Shown here in pieces: positions 1 through 9,149 of a DNA stretch of 64,000 nucleotides. The notes beneath the pieces are model-generated. The model made no database searches and was not told where the DNA came from. It saw nothing but the letters and a program-made list of their open reading frames with translations. Source of the DNA: an uncultured Rubrobacteraceae bacterium (GTDB taxonomy: Bacteria; Actinomycetota; Rubrobacteria; Rubrobacterales; Rubrobacteraceae); contig CADCVH010000053.1 in assembly GCA_902806085.1 (NCBI GenBank), positions 1-64,000 on the forward strand. Direction: 5' to 3'. Numbering within the stretch: the first letter of the stretch is position 1; each line of letters begins with the position of its first letter. Both the position numbers and the translations under genes were made by a program.

Positions 1-40
1 GGATCTTCTCCACCAGGGTACGTTCTTCTGTCAGGCTCAC
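1..40 (-). CDS. 5' end of an unidentified gene (partial)
   Basis: A GTG start at 40 reading leftwards gives [13 protein letters not shown] before the window ends. A GGAGG ribosome site sits 7 bases upstream of the GTG, which supports a real start. Thirteen residues are too few to name a family. The gene is divergent from purE. Confidence 0.5.
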   Translation of the reverse strand, partial: MSLTEERTLVEKI

Positions 41-163
41 GATGCAACCTCCGGCACGGCCCGTCGCGGACGACACATCTTGGAGTCCTCCCGCGCTCTC
101 GTAACCTATCGTCCGCCATGTTACATCTTTTCCCGGCGGAGGAGTTCGGAGCGGGATGGTGCG

Positions 164-169
164 TATACT
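164..169 (+). promoter_or_regulatory. Putative -10 box of the purEK operon
   Basis: TATACT lies 25 bases upstream of the purE ATG. No convincing -35 box stands 16-18 bases further up, so this is only a candidate promoter. Confidence 0.3.
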
Positions 170-193
170 GGCCCCAAAGAGCCGGGGAGGACG

Positions 194-703
194 ATGGAAG
201 AGAGAGGACCGCAGGAACCTCTGGTGGGCGTGGTGATGGGCAGCGCCTCGGACTGGGAGACGATGCGCCACGCGGCCGAGACCCTGGAGCGCTTCGGGGT
301 GGCGCACGAGCGCCGGGTGGTCTCGGCCCACCGCACGCCGGACCTGATGGCCTCCTACGCGAAGGAGGCAGAGGGTCGGGGGCTGGAGGTGATCGTCGCC
401 GGCGCCGGGGGCGCTGCCCACCTGCCGGGCATGATCGCCGCCCACACCACCGTCCCCGTGCTCGGTGTCCCCGTCGAGAGCCGGGCCCTCAAGGGCATGG
501 ACTCTCTCCTCTCTATCGCCCAGATGCCCGCCGGAGTACCCGTCGGAACCCTCGCTATAGGGAAGGCCGGCGCCACGAATGCCGCCCTCCTCGCCGTCGC
601 CATCCTCGCCAATACGCGGCCACGCTTACGCGACAAACTCCGAAGCTTCCGCGAGGAACAGGCCGGGAAGGCGGCGAACTCCGAGCTGCCGGGACCGGCT
701 TGA
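194..703 (+). CDS. purE: N5-carboxyaminoimidazole ribonucleotide mutase PurE
   Basis: This is a class I PurE of 169 residues, the normal length. It moves the carboxylate of N5-CAIR to C4 to give CAIR in cytosolic purine synthesis. The family motifs are visible: GSxSD at residues 16-20, SAHRTP at 44-49 with the catalytic histidine at 46, and a GGAAHL loop near 72-77. The frame is open further upstream, but the ATG at 194 is chosen because it has a GGGAGG site 3 bases before it and the family homology begins right after it. Its stop overlaps the purK start by four bases (TTGA), indicating translational coupling. Confidence 0.95.
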   Translation: MEERGPQEPLVGVVMGSASDWETMRHAAETLERFGVAHERRVVSAHRTPDLMASYAKEAEGRGLEVIVAGAGGAAHLPGMIAAHTTVPVLGVPVESRALKGMDSLLSIAQMPAGVPVGTLAIGKAGATNAALLAVAILANTRPRLRDKLRSFREEQAGKAANSELPGPA

Positions 704-1836
704 GCGGACCGCTGCTGCCCGGCGCCACCATCGGCGTCCTGGGCAGCGGGCAGCTCGGGCGGATGCTGGCCCTCGTCGCCCGCAGGATGGGCTACGGGGT
801 CCACGTCTTCTCCCCGGAGCGGGACAGCCCGGCCGGCCGGATCGCCAACCGCGAGTGGAGCGCCCCCTACGAGGACCTCGACGCCGCGCGCCGGTTCGCC
901 CGCGGCGTGGACGTCGTCACCTTAGAGTTCGAGAACATCCCGGCCGGGACGGTCGAGGAGATCTCCGCCCTGGCGCCCGTCAGGCCGGGCCTCCGGGCCC
1001 TCCAGACCACCCAGAACCGGCTCAGGGAGAAGGAGTTCCTGCGCGAGGCCGGTTTCCCCGTGGCGCCGTTCCGGGCCGTGCCGGACCGGGCTTCCCTCGA
1101 CGCCGCGATGGGGGAGGTCGGTGTTCCGGCGGTGCTAAAGACGGCCGGCTTCGGCTACGACGGCAAGGGCCAGACGAGGATCTCGGGTCCAGAAGACGCC
1201 GGCGCCGCCTGGGAGTCCTTAGGCGGGGAGGCCGTGCTGGAGGCCTGGGTGGTCTTCGAGATGGAGCTCTCCGTCGTCGCCGCCCGCGGTACGAGCGGCC
1301 TCTTCGCCCACTACGGGGCCGTCCGGAATACCCACGACCGGCATATACTCGACCTGACCGTCGCACCCGCCGGTGTCCCGCCCGAAGTCGAAGAAGAAGC
1401 CGTCGAGATAGCCGCCGGCATCTTCGAGGAGCTCGGGATCGTCGGGACGGCCTGCGTGGAGTTCTTTCTGACGACCGGCGGGGATCTACTCGTCAATGAG
1501 ATCGCGCCCAGGCCCCACAACTCGGGCCACTGGACGATCGAGGGCGCCGCCACCTCCCAGTTCGAGCAGCAACTCCGCGCGGTCTGCGGCCTCCCGCTCG
1601 GCGGTACCCACCGCCCCGAGCCCGCCGCGATGGCGAACCTCATCGGCGACCTCTGGAAGAGCGGCGAACCGGACTGGACCGCCGCCCTCTCAGTCCCCGG
1701 CGTCTCACTCCACCTCTACGGCAAGAAGGAACCCCGCCTCGGCCGCAAGATGGGCCACCTGACCGCCCGCGCCTCCACACCGGAAGAGGCCGCCCGAAAA
1801 GCCGTAGAGGCGCGAGAGTCACTGGGCGGGGCATAG
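700..1836 (+). CDS. purK: 5-(carboxyamino)imidazole ribonucleotide synthase PurK
   Basis: This ATP-grasp enzyme carboxylates AIR with ATP and bicarbonate to form N5-CAIR, the substrate of PurE encoded just before it. The 378-residue product starts with the typical LGSGQLGRM nucleotide-fold motif (about 14-22). It has the ATP-grasp glycine-rich loop FGYDGKGQ (about 151-158) and the [12 protein letters not shown] catalytic segment (about 267-278). The start is the TTG at 700, which overlaps the purE stop. The frame is open far upstream inside purE, but that portion has no homology. Confidence 0.94.
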   Translation: MSGPLLPGATIGVLGSGQLGRMLALVARRMGYGVHVFSPERDSPAGRIANREWSAPYEDLDAARRFARGVDVVTLEFENIPAGTVEEISALAPVRPGLRALQTTQNRLREKEFLREAGFPVAPFRAVPDRASLDAAMGEVGVPAVLKTAGFGYDGKGQTRISGPEDAGAAWESLGGEAVLEAWVVFEMELSVVAARGTSGLFAHYGAVRNTHDRHILDLTVAPAGVPPEVEEEAVEIAAGIFEELGIVGTACVEFFLTTGGDLLVNEIAPRPHNSGHWTIEGAATSQFEQQLRAVCGLPLGGTHRPEPAAMANLIGDLWKSGEPDWTAALSVPGVSLHLYGKKEPRLGRKMGHLTARASTPEEAARKAVEARESLGGA

Positions 1837-1863
1837 AAGCCGACGGCCACCGATTGTGAACGT

Positions 1864-1896
1864 TTGACGCGTACGGGTTGCAAGATGTACTAGAAT
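1864..1896 (+). promoter_or_regulatory. Possible trxB promoter
   Basis: TTGACG at 1864 and TAGAAT at 1891 are the best sigma-70-like boxes upstream of trxB, but the 21-base spacing is too long for a standard promoter. It may be activator-dependent or fortuitous. Confidence 0.25.
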
Positions 1897-1935
1897 TACA
1901 TAGGTTGGAAATCGCATACGCGAGGAGCGTGCAGG

Positions 1936-2934
1936 ATGCCAGAGAAGACTTACGACGTCGTGATAATCGGTTCGGGGCCCGCCGGGTACACGGCCGCCCT
2001 CTACGCCGCGCGGGCGAACCTTCAGACGCTGGTCTTCCAGGGCTTCGAGAGCGGCGGGCAGCTCATGCTCACCTCGGACGTCGAGAACTACCCCGGCTAC
2101 AAGGAAGGCGTGCAGGGGCCCGAGATGATGGACGAGTTCGAAGAGCAGGCCGCCCGCTTCGGGGCCGAGATGCGCCCGGACAACGTCGAGAAGGTAGACC
2201 TCTCCGAGCGTCCGTTCCGGCTGTGGGCCGAGGGTGAGGAGGAGCCGGTGCTCGCGCGCACGGTCGTCATCGCCACGGGCGCCCAGGCCAAGTGGCTGGG
2301 CCTCGAGAGCGAGGAGCGGCTCTTCGGCAAGGGTGTGAGCGGGTGCGCGACGTGCGACGCGTTCTTCTTCAGGGGCAAGAAGGTCGCCGTCGTCGGCGGC
2401 GGAGACACGGCGATGGAGGAGGCGGCCGTGCTCGCCAAGTTCGCCGACGAGGTGTACCTCATCCACCGCAGGGACGAGTTCCGGTCGTCCAAGATCATGC
2501 TCGAGAGGGCGCAGAAGAACGAGAAGATCACCTTCGTAACCGACACGACGGTCGAGGAGATCCTGGGCGAGACCACCGTCGAGGGCGTCCGCGTCAAGAA
2601 CGCGAAGACCGGCGAGGAGAACACCCTGGCCGTCGACGGCTTCTTCGCGGCCATCGGCCACTCTCCGGCGACGAGCCTCTTCGTGGGCCAGCTGGAGATG
2701 GACGGCTCGGGCTACCTGCTCCAGAAGGAGCACACGATGACGAGCGTCCCCGGCGTCTTCGCCGCGGGCGACGTCTCCGACACCCGCTACCGCCAGGCCG
2801 TGACCGCCGCCGCCGACGGCTGCCGCGCCGCCATCGACGCCGAGCGCTGGCTCGAGGAGCAGGGCGAGGCCGAATACGCCGAGGACCCTGGCGTCTGGAC
2901 GGCCGAGAAGGACGTTAAAGAGAGCATCGCCTAA
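1936..2934 (+). CDS. trxB: Thioredoxin-disulfide reductase
   Basis: This is an NADPH-dependent flavoprotein that keeps thioredoxin reduced in the cytosol. The 332-residue product carries the N-terminal FAD motif GSGPAGYTAA (about 12-21), the redox-active CATC pair at 137-140 followed by D, and the NADPH-binding GGGDTA (about 154-159). A C-terminal FAD segment contains AAGDV. The start ATG at 1936 has GAGGAG upstream. It is followed at once by a strong terminator, so it is probably monocistronic. Confidence 0.95.
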   Translation: MPEKTYDVVIIGSGPAGYTAALYAARANLQTLVFQGFESGGQLMLTSDVENYPGYKEGVQGPEMMDEFEEQAARFGAEMRPDNVEKVDLSERPFRLWAEGEEEPVLARTVVIATGAQAKWLGLESEERLFGKGVSGCATCDAFFFRGKKVAVVGGGDTAMEEAAVLAKFADEVYLIHRRDEFRSSKIMLERAQKNEKITFVTDTTVEEILGETTVEGVRVKNAKTGEENTLAVDGFFAAIGHSPATSLFVGQLEMDGSGYLLQKEHTMTSVPGVFAAGDVSDTRYRQAVTAAADGCRAAIDAERWLEEQGEAEYAEDPGVWTAEKDVKESIA

Positions 2935-2960
2935 AAGAGACCCCGGTATTCGGTATCCTG

Positions 2961-2989
2961 GCCCCCGGCGGAGACGCCGGGGGCTTTCT
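2961..2989 (+). terminator. Rho-independent terminator after trxB
   Basis: A perfect 10-bp stem (GCCCCCGGCG paired with CGCCGGGGGC) with a GAGA tetraloop is followed by TTTCTT. It lies 27 bases after the trxB stop. Confidence 0.9.
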
Positions 2990-3019
2990 TGTGGCTGGAA
3001 AGGTCCCGGCCCGGGCCGC

Positions 3020-3025
3020 TATAAT
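3020..3025 (+). promoter_or_regulatory. Putative -10 box for the response regulator at 3056
   Basis: A perfect TATAAT lies 31 bases upstream of the chosen GTG start. The -35 region is poor. Confidence 0.45.
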
Positions 3026-3055
3026 GCGCCGCCAGCGATTGTGCGAGGGGGAAGC

Positions 3056-3496
3056 GTGGGCGAGAAGACAATACTGCTCGTTGAGGACGATGAGGACCAG
3101 GTGATCCTGGCGATGCGCGCCCTGCGCAAGCACGGCATAGCGGCCGAGGTGGACGACGTGATCGTCTCCGGCACCGGCGAGGAAGCCCTCGACTACATGT
3201 TCGGCACCGGCGCCTACGACGGCCGCGACGCTAGCTCGACCCCCGAGTTTGTCCTCCTGGACGTCAACCTGCCCAGGCTGGACGGCCACCAGGTACTCGA
3301 AAAACTGCGCGACGACGACCGGACGCACCTCGTTCCCGTTATCCTCTTCTCCTCATCCAACGAGCACAAAGACGTCGTCAAGGGCTACGAGCTCGGCGCC
3401 AACTCCTACGTTACGAAACCGGCCAACTTCGACCGGTTCTCCGAGGCGATGCAGTACCTCGGGTGGTACTGGCTCAACTTCAACGAGTCGCCGTAG
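3056..3496 (+). CDS. Stand-alone response regulator, Rcp1-like
   Basis: This is a single-domain CheY-like receiver of about 146 residues with no output domain. The acidic pocket is at E10-D11-D12, the phosphoacceptor is the Asp of LLDVNLP at 69, and the conserved Lys is in TKP at 121. The long insertion after the second helix (GEEALDYM...) is typical of Rcp1-type regulators paired with phytochrome- or GAF-type kinases. Start choice: a GTG at 3041 is possible, but the GTG at 3056 is preceded by GAGGGGGAA and matches receiver homology. It is a paralogue of the regulator at 8697. It probably takes phosphate from a nearby kinase; the partner is inferred. Confidence 0.88.
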   Translation: MGEKTILLVEDDEDQVILAMRALRKHGIAAEVDDVIVSGTGEEALDYMFGTGAYDGRDASSTPEFVLLDVNLPRLDGHQVLEKLRDDDRTHLVPVILFSSSNEHKDVVKGYELGANSYVTKPANFDRFSEAMQYLGWYWLNFNESP

Positions 3497-3811
3497 GGCG
3501 CCCAAGATTACCTGCGGGTTAGATCCGTGGCTCGAGTGCTCGGAGCGCGGCGTGTCTCGCGGTGCCCGCCTGTCTGCCAGGGACGTTGGCGCCGCGGAAC
3601 CGCCCCCAAGTAGTACCTCGAGATGGCGTTGGTCGTGGCGCGGCTGACAGAGTTCCGGGCGGGAACGCCCGCCGGGTCTACTAGAAGGACGGCATGAGCA
3701 GTTTGTGGGGGTGCGAAGGTACGCAAATTGTGGGATGCAAAGATACCCCATCCGGACGATAACGGCGACGACGCTTTTGCCTACCATTGGTATTCCTGAC
3801 GGGCGGAAGAG
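3497..3811. other. Gene-poor gap
   Basis: No coding region with recognisable homology, no good ribosome site and no repeat is visible here. Reading frames in this stretch look random. Confidence 0.5.
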
Positions 3812-4108
3812 ATGGAGAAAACGATGTCCCACCGAGCCTCAAAGGAAAGCAGGTACGACGGGCGGTCTTGCCCCGAGCGAACGATCGAAGTTACGGACAA
3901 GCTCTTACGGGAGATGGTCGGTTGCCTGTCACGGCAGTACCCCACGCACGCGGTCGGGGAGGCAGCAAGCGATAGCTTGCGGGATCTGAGGCCCCACCTG
4001 GAAGACGGTCTGAGCGCGTTGGCGGACATCGAACGGATCAGAGAGCTTACCGACCAGGAGTGCTCCCGGCAAAGAGCGTTTCGCATCGCCCTGATATCGA
4101 GCATGTAA
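3812..4108 (+). CDS. Small hypothetical protein (98 aa)
   Basis: The family is not recognised. The frame starts with an ATG at 3812 and encodes a polar, helix-rich product, with a charged stretch near SALADIERIREL. Support is indirect: an 11-bp perfect inverted repeat begins six bases after the stop, as expected of a terminator hairpin. The ribosome site is weak. It lies in a decayed region between signalling genes, so a relic is possible. Confidence 0.4.
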   Translation: MEKTMSHRASKESRYDGRSCPERTIEVTDKLLREMVGCLSRQYPTHAVGEAASDSLRDLRPHLEDGLSALADIERIRELTDQECSRQRAFRIALISSM

Positions 4109-4113
4109 GTGGC

Positions 4114-4144
4114 CGCCAACGTCGTCTACGGACGTTGGCGGCAT
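4114..4144 (+). terminator. Hairpin after the small ORF at 3812
   Basis: Arms GCCGCCAACGT and ACGTTGGCGGC form a perfect 11-bp stem with a 9-base loop. There is no T tract, so termination would be of the L-shaped type or Rho-assisted. Confidence 0.5.
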
Positions 4145-4769
4145 GAAGCCGCGCCGCTCTCCGGTGGTGGCAGGGAGGGTGGTGCGTAACGCCAGCCCCC
4201 ATTTAGGGCACGGGTTGGCGTTCTGTGCGACCATAGAACACCCTACCGCGGCGCGCGGATGCGTATTCCCGCACGAGATCAAGAGCCGGCCAGGTTCCCG
4301 CTTACCACCTACACGGCGGCGGACGGAGCCCTACGCCCGGGCCGAGGGTTGGGCAAGCTCGGGGCTCCGGTCTACCTGGCAAGATGAGCACGCCTATCCG
4401 GGTTTGGGCAGACATCGAGACCGCTCCTGGACGTGTCCCTGAGTTGTTGATGACCGTCTCCAAGACCCGAGAAGATAGGCCGTTCGGGGACGCGCCCGAT
4501 CCTCCCGTAGGCTACGGTTGCGGGCACGAAAGAGTGTGGGCAAAGGGAAGGACCCGGATGGCCGAAGCGGTGCGGATAGGACCGGCAAATTGGCGTTGCA
4601 GGTATCTCTACCCCGCCTGGGTGACGACCGGCGCTGGAAACCAAAGACGCGCCTGCTGCTTGGGGTGCGGGGAACTCGGACCGCCGCGGACAGACCTGTC
4701 CAAGGCGCTCCGGGCGCTCCGCGATTCTTTCGCGGAGCCGGAACGCTTGACACGAAGACAGCGAGAAGG

Positions 4770-5560
4770 GGATGTCCTAGTCTAGAGGATTTCGAGACGG
4801 GCAGGCTAGTGGAGGTAGAGGCGCTCGTGAGCTGGTAGCACCCGGAGCGGGGCCTACTCTCGTCAAAGGCATTTATCGAGATCGCTGAGGAGACGGGGCT
4901 CATCGTGTCCGTGGGATAATGGGTGCTGGAGGAGACCTGCCGGCAGATGCGAGAGTGGCAGGATGAGCACGGGTGCGACCCCTCGCTCAAGACGAACGAA
5001 CCTCTCTGCCAAGCAGTATCTGCCCAGCCATACCAGGCGCGCAAAGTCACACGGGCTCTCGAAGCGTCGGGGCTGGACGCGAACAATCTAGAACTCGAGT
5101 TAACCGAGAGCGTCGTGGTGGGCGACGGGGAGGCCATGGCTGCCTCCCTGCGGGAGCTCACGGCCTTGAGCGTAAACCTCGCCACGGACGACTTTGGCAC
5201 GAGCTACCCCTCCTTCACGTACCTGAAACGCTGCCCCGCGAGCACGCTAAAGACAGACAGACAGGCAGTTTGTGGAGGGTATAGGACGAGACCTGAAGGA
5301 CGCGGCTATCGTTGAGGGGTGATCGGGCTCGGGCATGGCCTAGGTATGAAGGTGATCGCGGAGGGGGTGCAGACGCCCGAGCAGCTGGCGACGCTACGAG
5401 TGCTCGGATGCAAGGGTAGTACCCCTGCGAACCCTTGTCCCCCCCACGGCCTATCAGGGGGCTCTCAGAGGGTATTCGGTTCGACGGATGACGCCGAGGG
5501 TACGCCTGGAGTACAGGGCGAGCAGGATCGCGAAGGGTAGACTGCCTACCCGCCGATTTT
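4770..5560 (+). pseudogene. Decayed EAL-domain (c-di-GMP phosphodiesterase) gene
   Basis: Pieces of one EAL domain can be read in order across broken frames. These are GRLVEVEALVSW followed by an in-frame TAG, HPERG and a FIEIAEETGLIVSVG segment followed by TAA, then WVLEETCRQMREW. After those come LELELTESVVVGD, LATDDFGTSY and, after a frame change near 5260, a DRQFVEGIGRD-like segment. A second frame change near 5318 leads to GLGMKVIAEGVQT. At least two stops and two frameshifts are present, and the EAL motif itself is degenerate at VEAL. The remnant cannot make an active enzyme. It suggests a lost c-di-GMP branch in this signalling island. Confidence 0.85.
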
Positions 5561-6077
5561 GATGCCTTGTCTGGGCGTGCAAGGGAGGTGATCTCTATGC
5601 AGGCAGGTTCGGATGTGCGCGTCTCCTAAAGGTGACCGGGTTGTCGGCCGTCGCGCATCTCGGCACGGGGACGAGCACACGACACCGAAAACCTCTGCGG
5701 GTGATCTTGGCCGCCCCCGGCGAGATAGGCCGTATGGTGGATACCTCTACGTCTGTTCTCCCTTAAGATACTGTGTGTTGTCGGCTGCTAGAAGGGGCGG
5801 CTACTTGAGGTGAAAGGTAAGACCGACGATGCGGCGCGCGTTCCTCCCGGCTACCACGAAGGTCGGCGGGGTGGCGTCGAAAAGACGGCAACCTTAAGAC
5901 GCGACAAAGTAGCGTGCGGTCAGGCTACGGTTGGGGCGTGGCTCCGGCGCCGGTATGGCGCGGAGCCCTCGGTCACTAGGAGGCATCGAAGGTCGCACCC
6001 TTTAGGGCTCGTTCAGAAGGCGCCAGCTCGAACGCCCCCCGATTTGCCCTCCACAGAGCAGGGATCGTGCCCGTGCG
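5561..6077. other. Gene-poor gap with a near-perfect Shine-Dalgarno and an 10-codon frame
   Basis: AAGGGAGGTGAT at 5581-5592 is almost exactly complementary to the 16S rRNA 3' end. It precedes an ATG at 5597 that encodes only MQAGSDVRVS before TAA. This looks like the surviving start of a lost gene. No other coding signal is seen in the gap. Confidence 0.4.
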
Positions 6078-8704
6078 GTGCGTCACGATAGGACGCAGCC
6101 GGTCTTAAGTTCGAGGCTTCGGCCACAGCTCGGTTACGCCGTGGCGGTGCTGGCGGTCGGGCTCGCGCTGTCGCTGCAGTCGGTGTTCGTCCCCCTGATC
6201 GGGGGAGACCCGCGCAGCAGCCCGTTCCTGCTGTTCTTCGCCGCGGTGATGGTCGCCGCCTGGATCGGTGGCCTGTGGCCGGGCCTCCTGGCGACCGTCC
6301 TCTCGGCGGTGCTGGCGGGCTACTTTTTCCTCTTCTCGGGGTACGCCCTGCAGATCGTCAACATCACCCAAGACCTTCGCTGGGCCCTCTTCGTCCTAGA
6401 GGGGATCCTGATCAGCGCGCTCGTGGAGATGACGCGCTCGGCGAGGCGCCGCGCGGAGGCGCAGGCGTTAAAGGCCGAGGGGGGTGAGAAGGAGGTCCGG
6501 GCACGAGCACGCGAGCAGCGAGCCGTCGCGGAGCTTGGCCAGCGGGCGCTGACGGAGAAGAGCCTCCCCGCGCTTATGGAAGCCGCGGTCCGGCTGGTCG
6601 TCGACGTCTTGGAAGTCGAGTACTGCGCCATCTTGGAGCTGCTGTCTGACGACGAGCGTCTTCTCTTGCGGGCGGGCGCGGGTTGGAAGGGGGGCTCGTC
6701 GGCCGCGCAACGGTCCGCGCGGCTGCCGAATCGGGGGCGGGTCGTTCGCCCCTCCCGTTGGAGCCTATGACGTTCGAGGACCTGCGCACAGAAGCGCCCT
6801 TGCGCGATTCGTCGTTGCTGCGCGAGCACGAGGTGGTGAGCGACGCGGGTGCGATCGTCAGCCCCGGAGGACGCCTGTTCGGCGTCTTGGGTGCCTATAC
6901 CAGGGAGCGCAGGGTCTTTGCGCAGGGCGAGAGCAGCTTCTTGCAATCGGTGGCGAACGTTCTCGCCGCGGCCATCGAGCGCGAGCGGGCGGACGAGACG
7001 CTGCGCTTCCTCGCCGAGTCGGGCGAGGTGCTGGCCTCCTCGCTGGACTACCGCGTCACGCTGTCGAGCGTAGCGCGCCTCGCGGTCCCCCACCTGGCTG
7101 ACTGGTGTGCCGTCGATGTACTGGGAGAGGGCGGATCGATCGAGCGGCTCGCCATCGCCCACCAAGACCCGGAGAAGGTCGTCTGGGCCCGCGAGCTCCA
7201 GGAACGCTACCCGCCGGACCCCGATGCCCCCGCCGGGGTTCCCAAGGTGCTGAGGACCGGTCGCCCCGAGTTTCTGCCCGAGATCACCGACGAGATGATC
7301 GAGGCTTCTGCCCGCGACGAGGAGCAACTCCGCATCATCCACAAGATCGGCTTCACCTCCGCCATGATCGTGCCGCTCAACGCCGCCGGGGGAACCTTGG
7401 GCGCGATCACCCTCGTCTCGGCCGAGTCGGGACGACGCTACGAGCCATCCGACCTGAGGGTCGCCGAGGAACTAGCCCGCCGCGCCGCCTTGGCGGTAGA
7501 CAACGCTCTCCTCTACGGCAGGGCCCAGAGGGAGGTCGCGGAGCGCGGCAGGATCGAGGAGGACCTGCACCGGGGCGAGAGACGCTTCCGGGCGCTGGTT
7601 CAGAACAACTCGGACATAATCAGCGTGTTCGATGCAGAAGGAAATATCCTCTACCAGAGCCCTTCGGTGGAGCGCATACTGGGCTATGGAGCCAAAGACA
7701 GGATCGGCGAGAACGTCTTCGAGTCGCCACTGGTCCACCCGGACGACATTGATCAGAATCGCGAGTTCTTTATCGAGGCCTTGGCCAACCCGGGCGTCAA
7801 CGTGAGGGCCGAGTTCCGTCGGCGTGCCGCAGACGGATCCTGGTGCCACATCGAGGCGGTGGGCAAGAACCTGCTCGACGATCTGTTCGTGGAGGGGATC
7901 ATCGCTAACTACCGCGACGCGAGCGAGCGCACGCGAGATCAGGATCAGATCCGCAAGCTCAACGAGGAGCTGGAGCGGCGGATCGAAGAGCGCACGGCGC
8001 AGTTGTCTGAGGCCAACAAAGAGCTGGAATCCTTCTCTTACTCCGTCTCACACGATCTGCGGGCACCGCTGCGGGATATCGGCGGCTTTGCACAGATGCT
8101 GCGCAGGAGAACAGGCTCGTCGCTGGATAAGGTCAGCCTACGCTACCTCGAGACGATCCTCTCTTCGGTCGAGCACGCCGGAACCCTCGTCGACGACCTC
8201 CTGGCCTTCTCCCGGATGGGGCGCGCCGAGATGCGCCAGACCGTGGTCGATATGAACGGCATCGTCGGTGAGGCGAGGAGCGAACTTCAGCTCGAGACGG
8301 AGGGAAGGGAGGTCGAGTGGAAGGTGGGGGTACTGCCCGACGTTCACGGCGACCCCTCGATGTTGCGGCTCGTCGTGGGGAACCTTCTCTCCAACGCCAT
8401 AAAGTACACGCGTGACCGCGACCCGGCCATTATCGAGGTCGGGAGTATCCACGAGGAACGGGAGACGGTGTTCTTTGTTCGGGACAATGGGGTGGGGTTT
8501 GATGTAAAATATGTGAGCAAACTTTTCGGGGTGTTTCAGCGCCTGCACAGTACAGACGAGTTTGAGGGCAACGGCATTGGGCTAGCGAACGTGCAGCGCA
8601 TCGTCAACCGTCACGGCGGACGCGTCTGGGCGGAGGGTGAAATGGGGAAGGGGGCCACCTTCTTTTTCTCGCTGCCCCGGTCTATGGAGAACGACGATGG
8701 GTGA
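6078..8704 (+). pseudogene. DUF4118-GAF-GAF-PAS histidine kinase, interrupted by a -1 frameshift
   Basis: Two overlapping frames make one kinase of about 875 residues. The first (6078-6770) encodes a DUF4118-like membrane domain with about four hydrophobic segments, a coiled linker and the start of a GAF domain. The second continues the same GAF from about 6690, then a further GAF, a PAS domain, HisKA with the phosphoacceptor in SVSHDLRAPL (His codon at 8051) and a complete HATPase (LLSNAIKYT, DNGVGFD, GNGIGLANV). The break falls in the G6 run 6689-6694, exactly on the heptamer G_GGG_GGC. One extra G or a -1 slip restores the protein. There is no other lesion. It may be a sequencing error, a recent mutation or programmed frameshifting. 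Its 3' end overlaps the next regulator, a probable partner. Confidence 0.75.
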
Positions 8705-9149
8705 TCCCGGTGTGATCTTGCTAGTCGAAGACAACCCGAACGACGTGGAGCTCACGCTCGCTGCCCTGGGCGAGAACCAGCCGATACCCGAGGTGTTCGT
8801 CGCCAACCACGGCGAAGAGGCGCTGGACTACCTGTACCGTAAGGGGGCTCACGAGTCGAGGCCCAAGGCGAACCCCAAGGTGGTGCTCCTCGATCTCAAG
8901 CTGCCCAAAGTGGACGGGTTGGAGGTGCTGGAACGGATCAAGACCGACCCTTGCATGAAGACGATACCCGTTGTAATGCTCACCTCCTCGCGCGAGGAGA
9001 GGGACTTGCTCGAAAGCTACGACCTCGGTGCCAACGCTTACGTCGTGAAGCCGATGAGCTACGACGGGTTTATCGAAGCCCTGAGGGAGGTCGGCCTCTT
9101 CTGGGGCTCGCTCAACCAACTCCCGAGCACCACGGACCAAGACCGTTGA
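8697..9149 (+). CDS. Stand-alone response regulator, Rcp1-like
   Basis: This is a CheY-like receiver of 150 residues without an output domain. It has acidic residues E11-D12, phosphoacceptor Asp 66 in LLDLKLP, and Lys 118 in VKP. It starts at ATG 8697, overlapping the end of the kinase frame by 8 bases and preceded by GGAGA. Co-translation with the kinase makes that kinase the likely phosphodonor (inference). It may relay phosphate to the large kinase encoded immediately downstream, which begins with its own receiver domain. Confidence 0.92.
   Translation: MGDPGVILLVEDNPNDVELTLAALGENQPIPEVFVANHGEEALDYLYRKGAHESRPKANPKVVLLDLKLPKVDGLEVLERIKTDPCMKTIPVVMLTSSREERDLLESYDLGANAYVVKPMSYDGFIEALREVGLFWGSLNQLPSTTDQDR

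Noticed and set aside
355-804. Long minus-strand frames under purE and purK
   Set aside because: They are GC-rich shadow frames of strong genes without ribosome sites or homology.
3497-6077. A possible mobile element in the decayed region
   Set aside because: No transposase remnant, terminal repeats or target duplication can be seen; it looks like ordinary gene decay.
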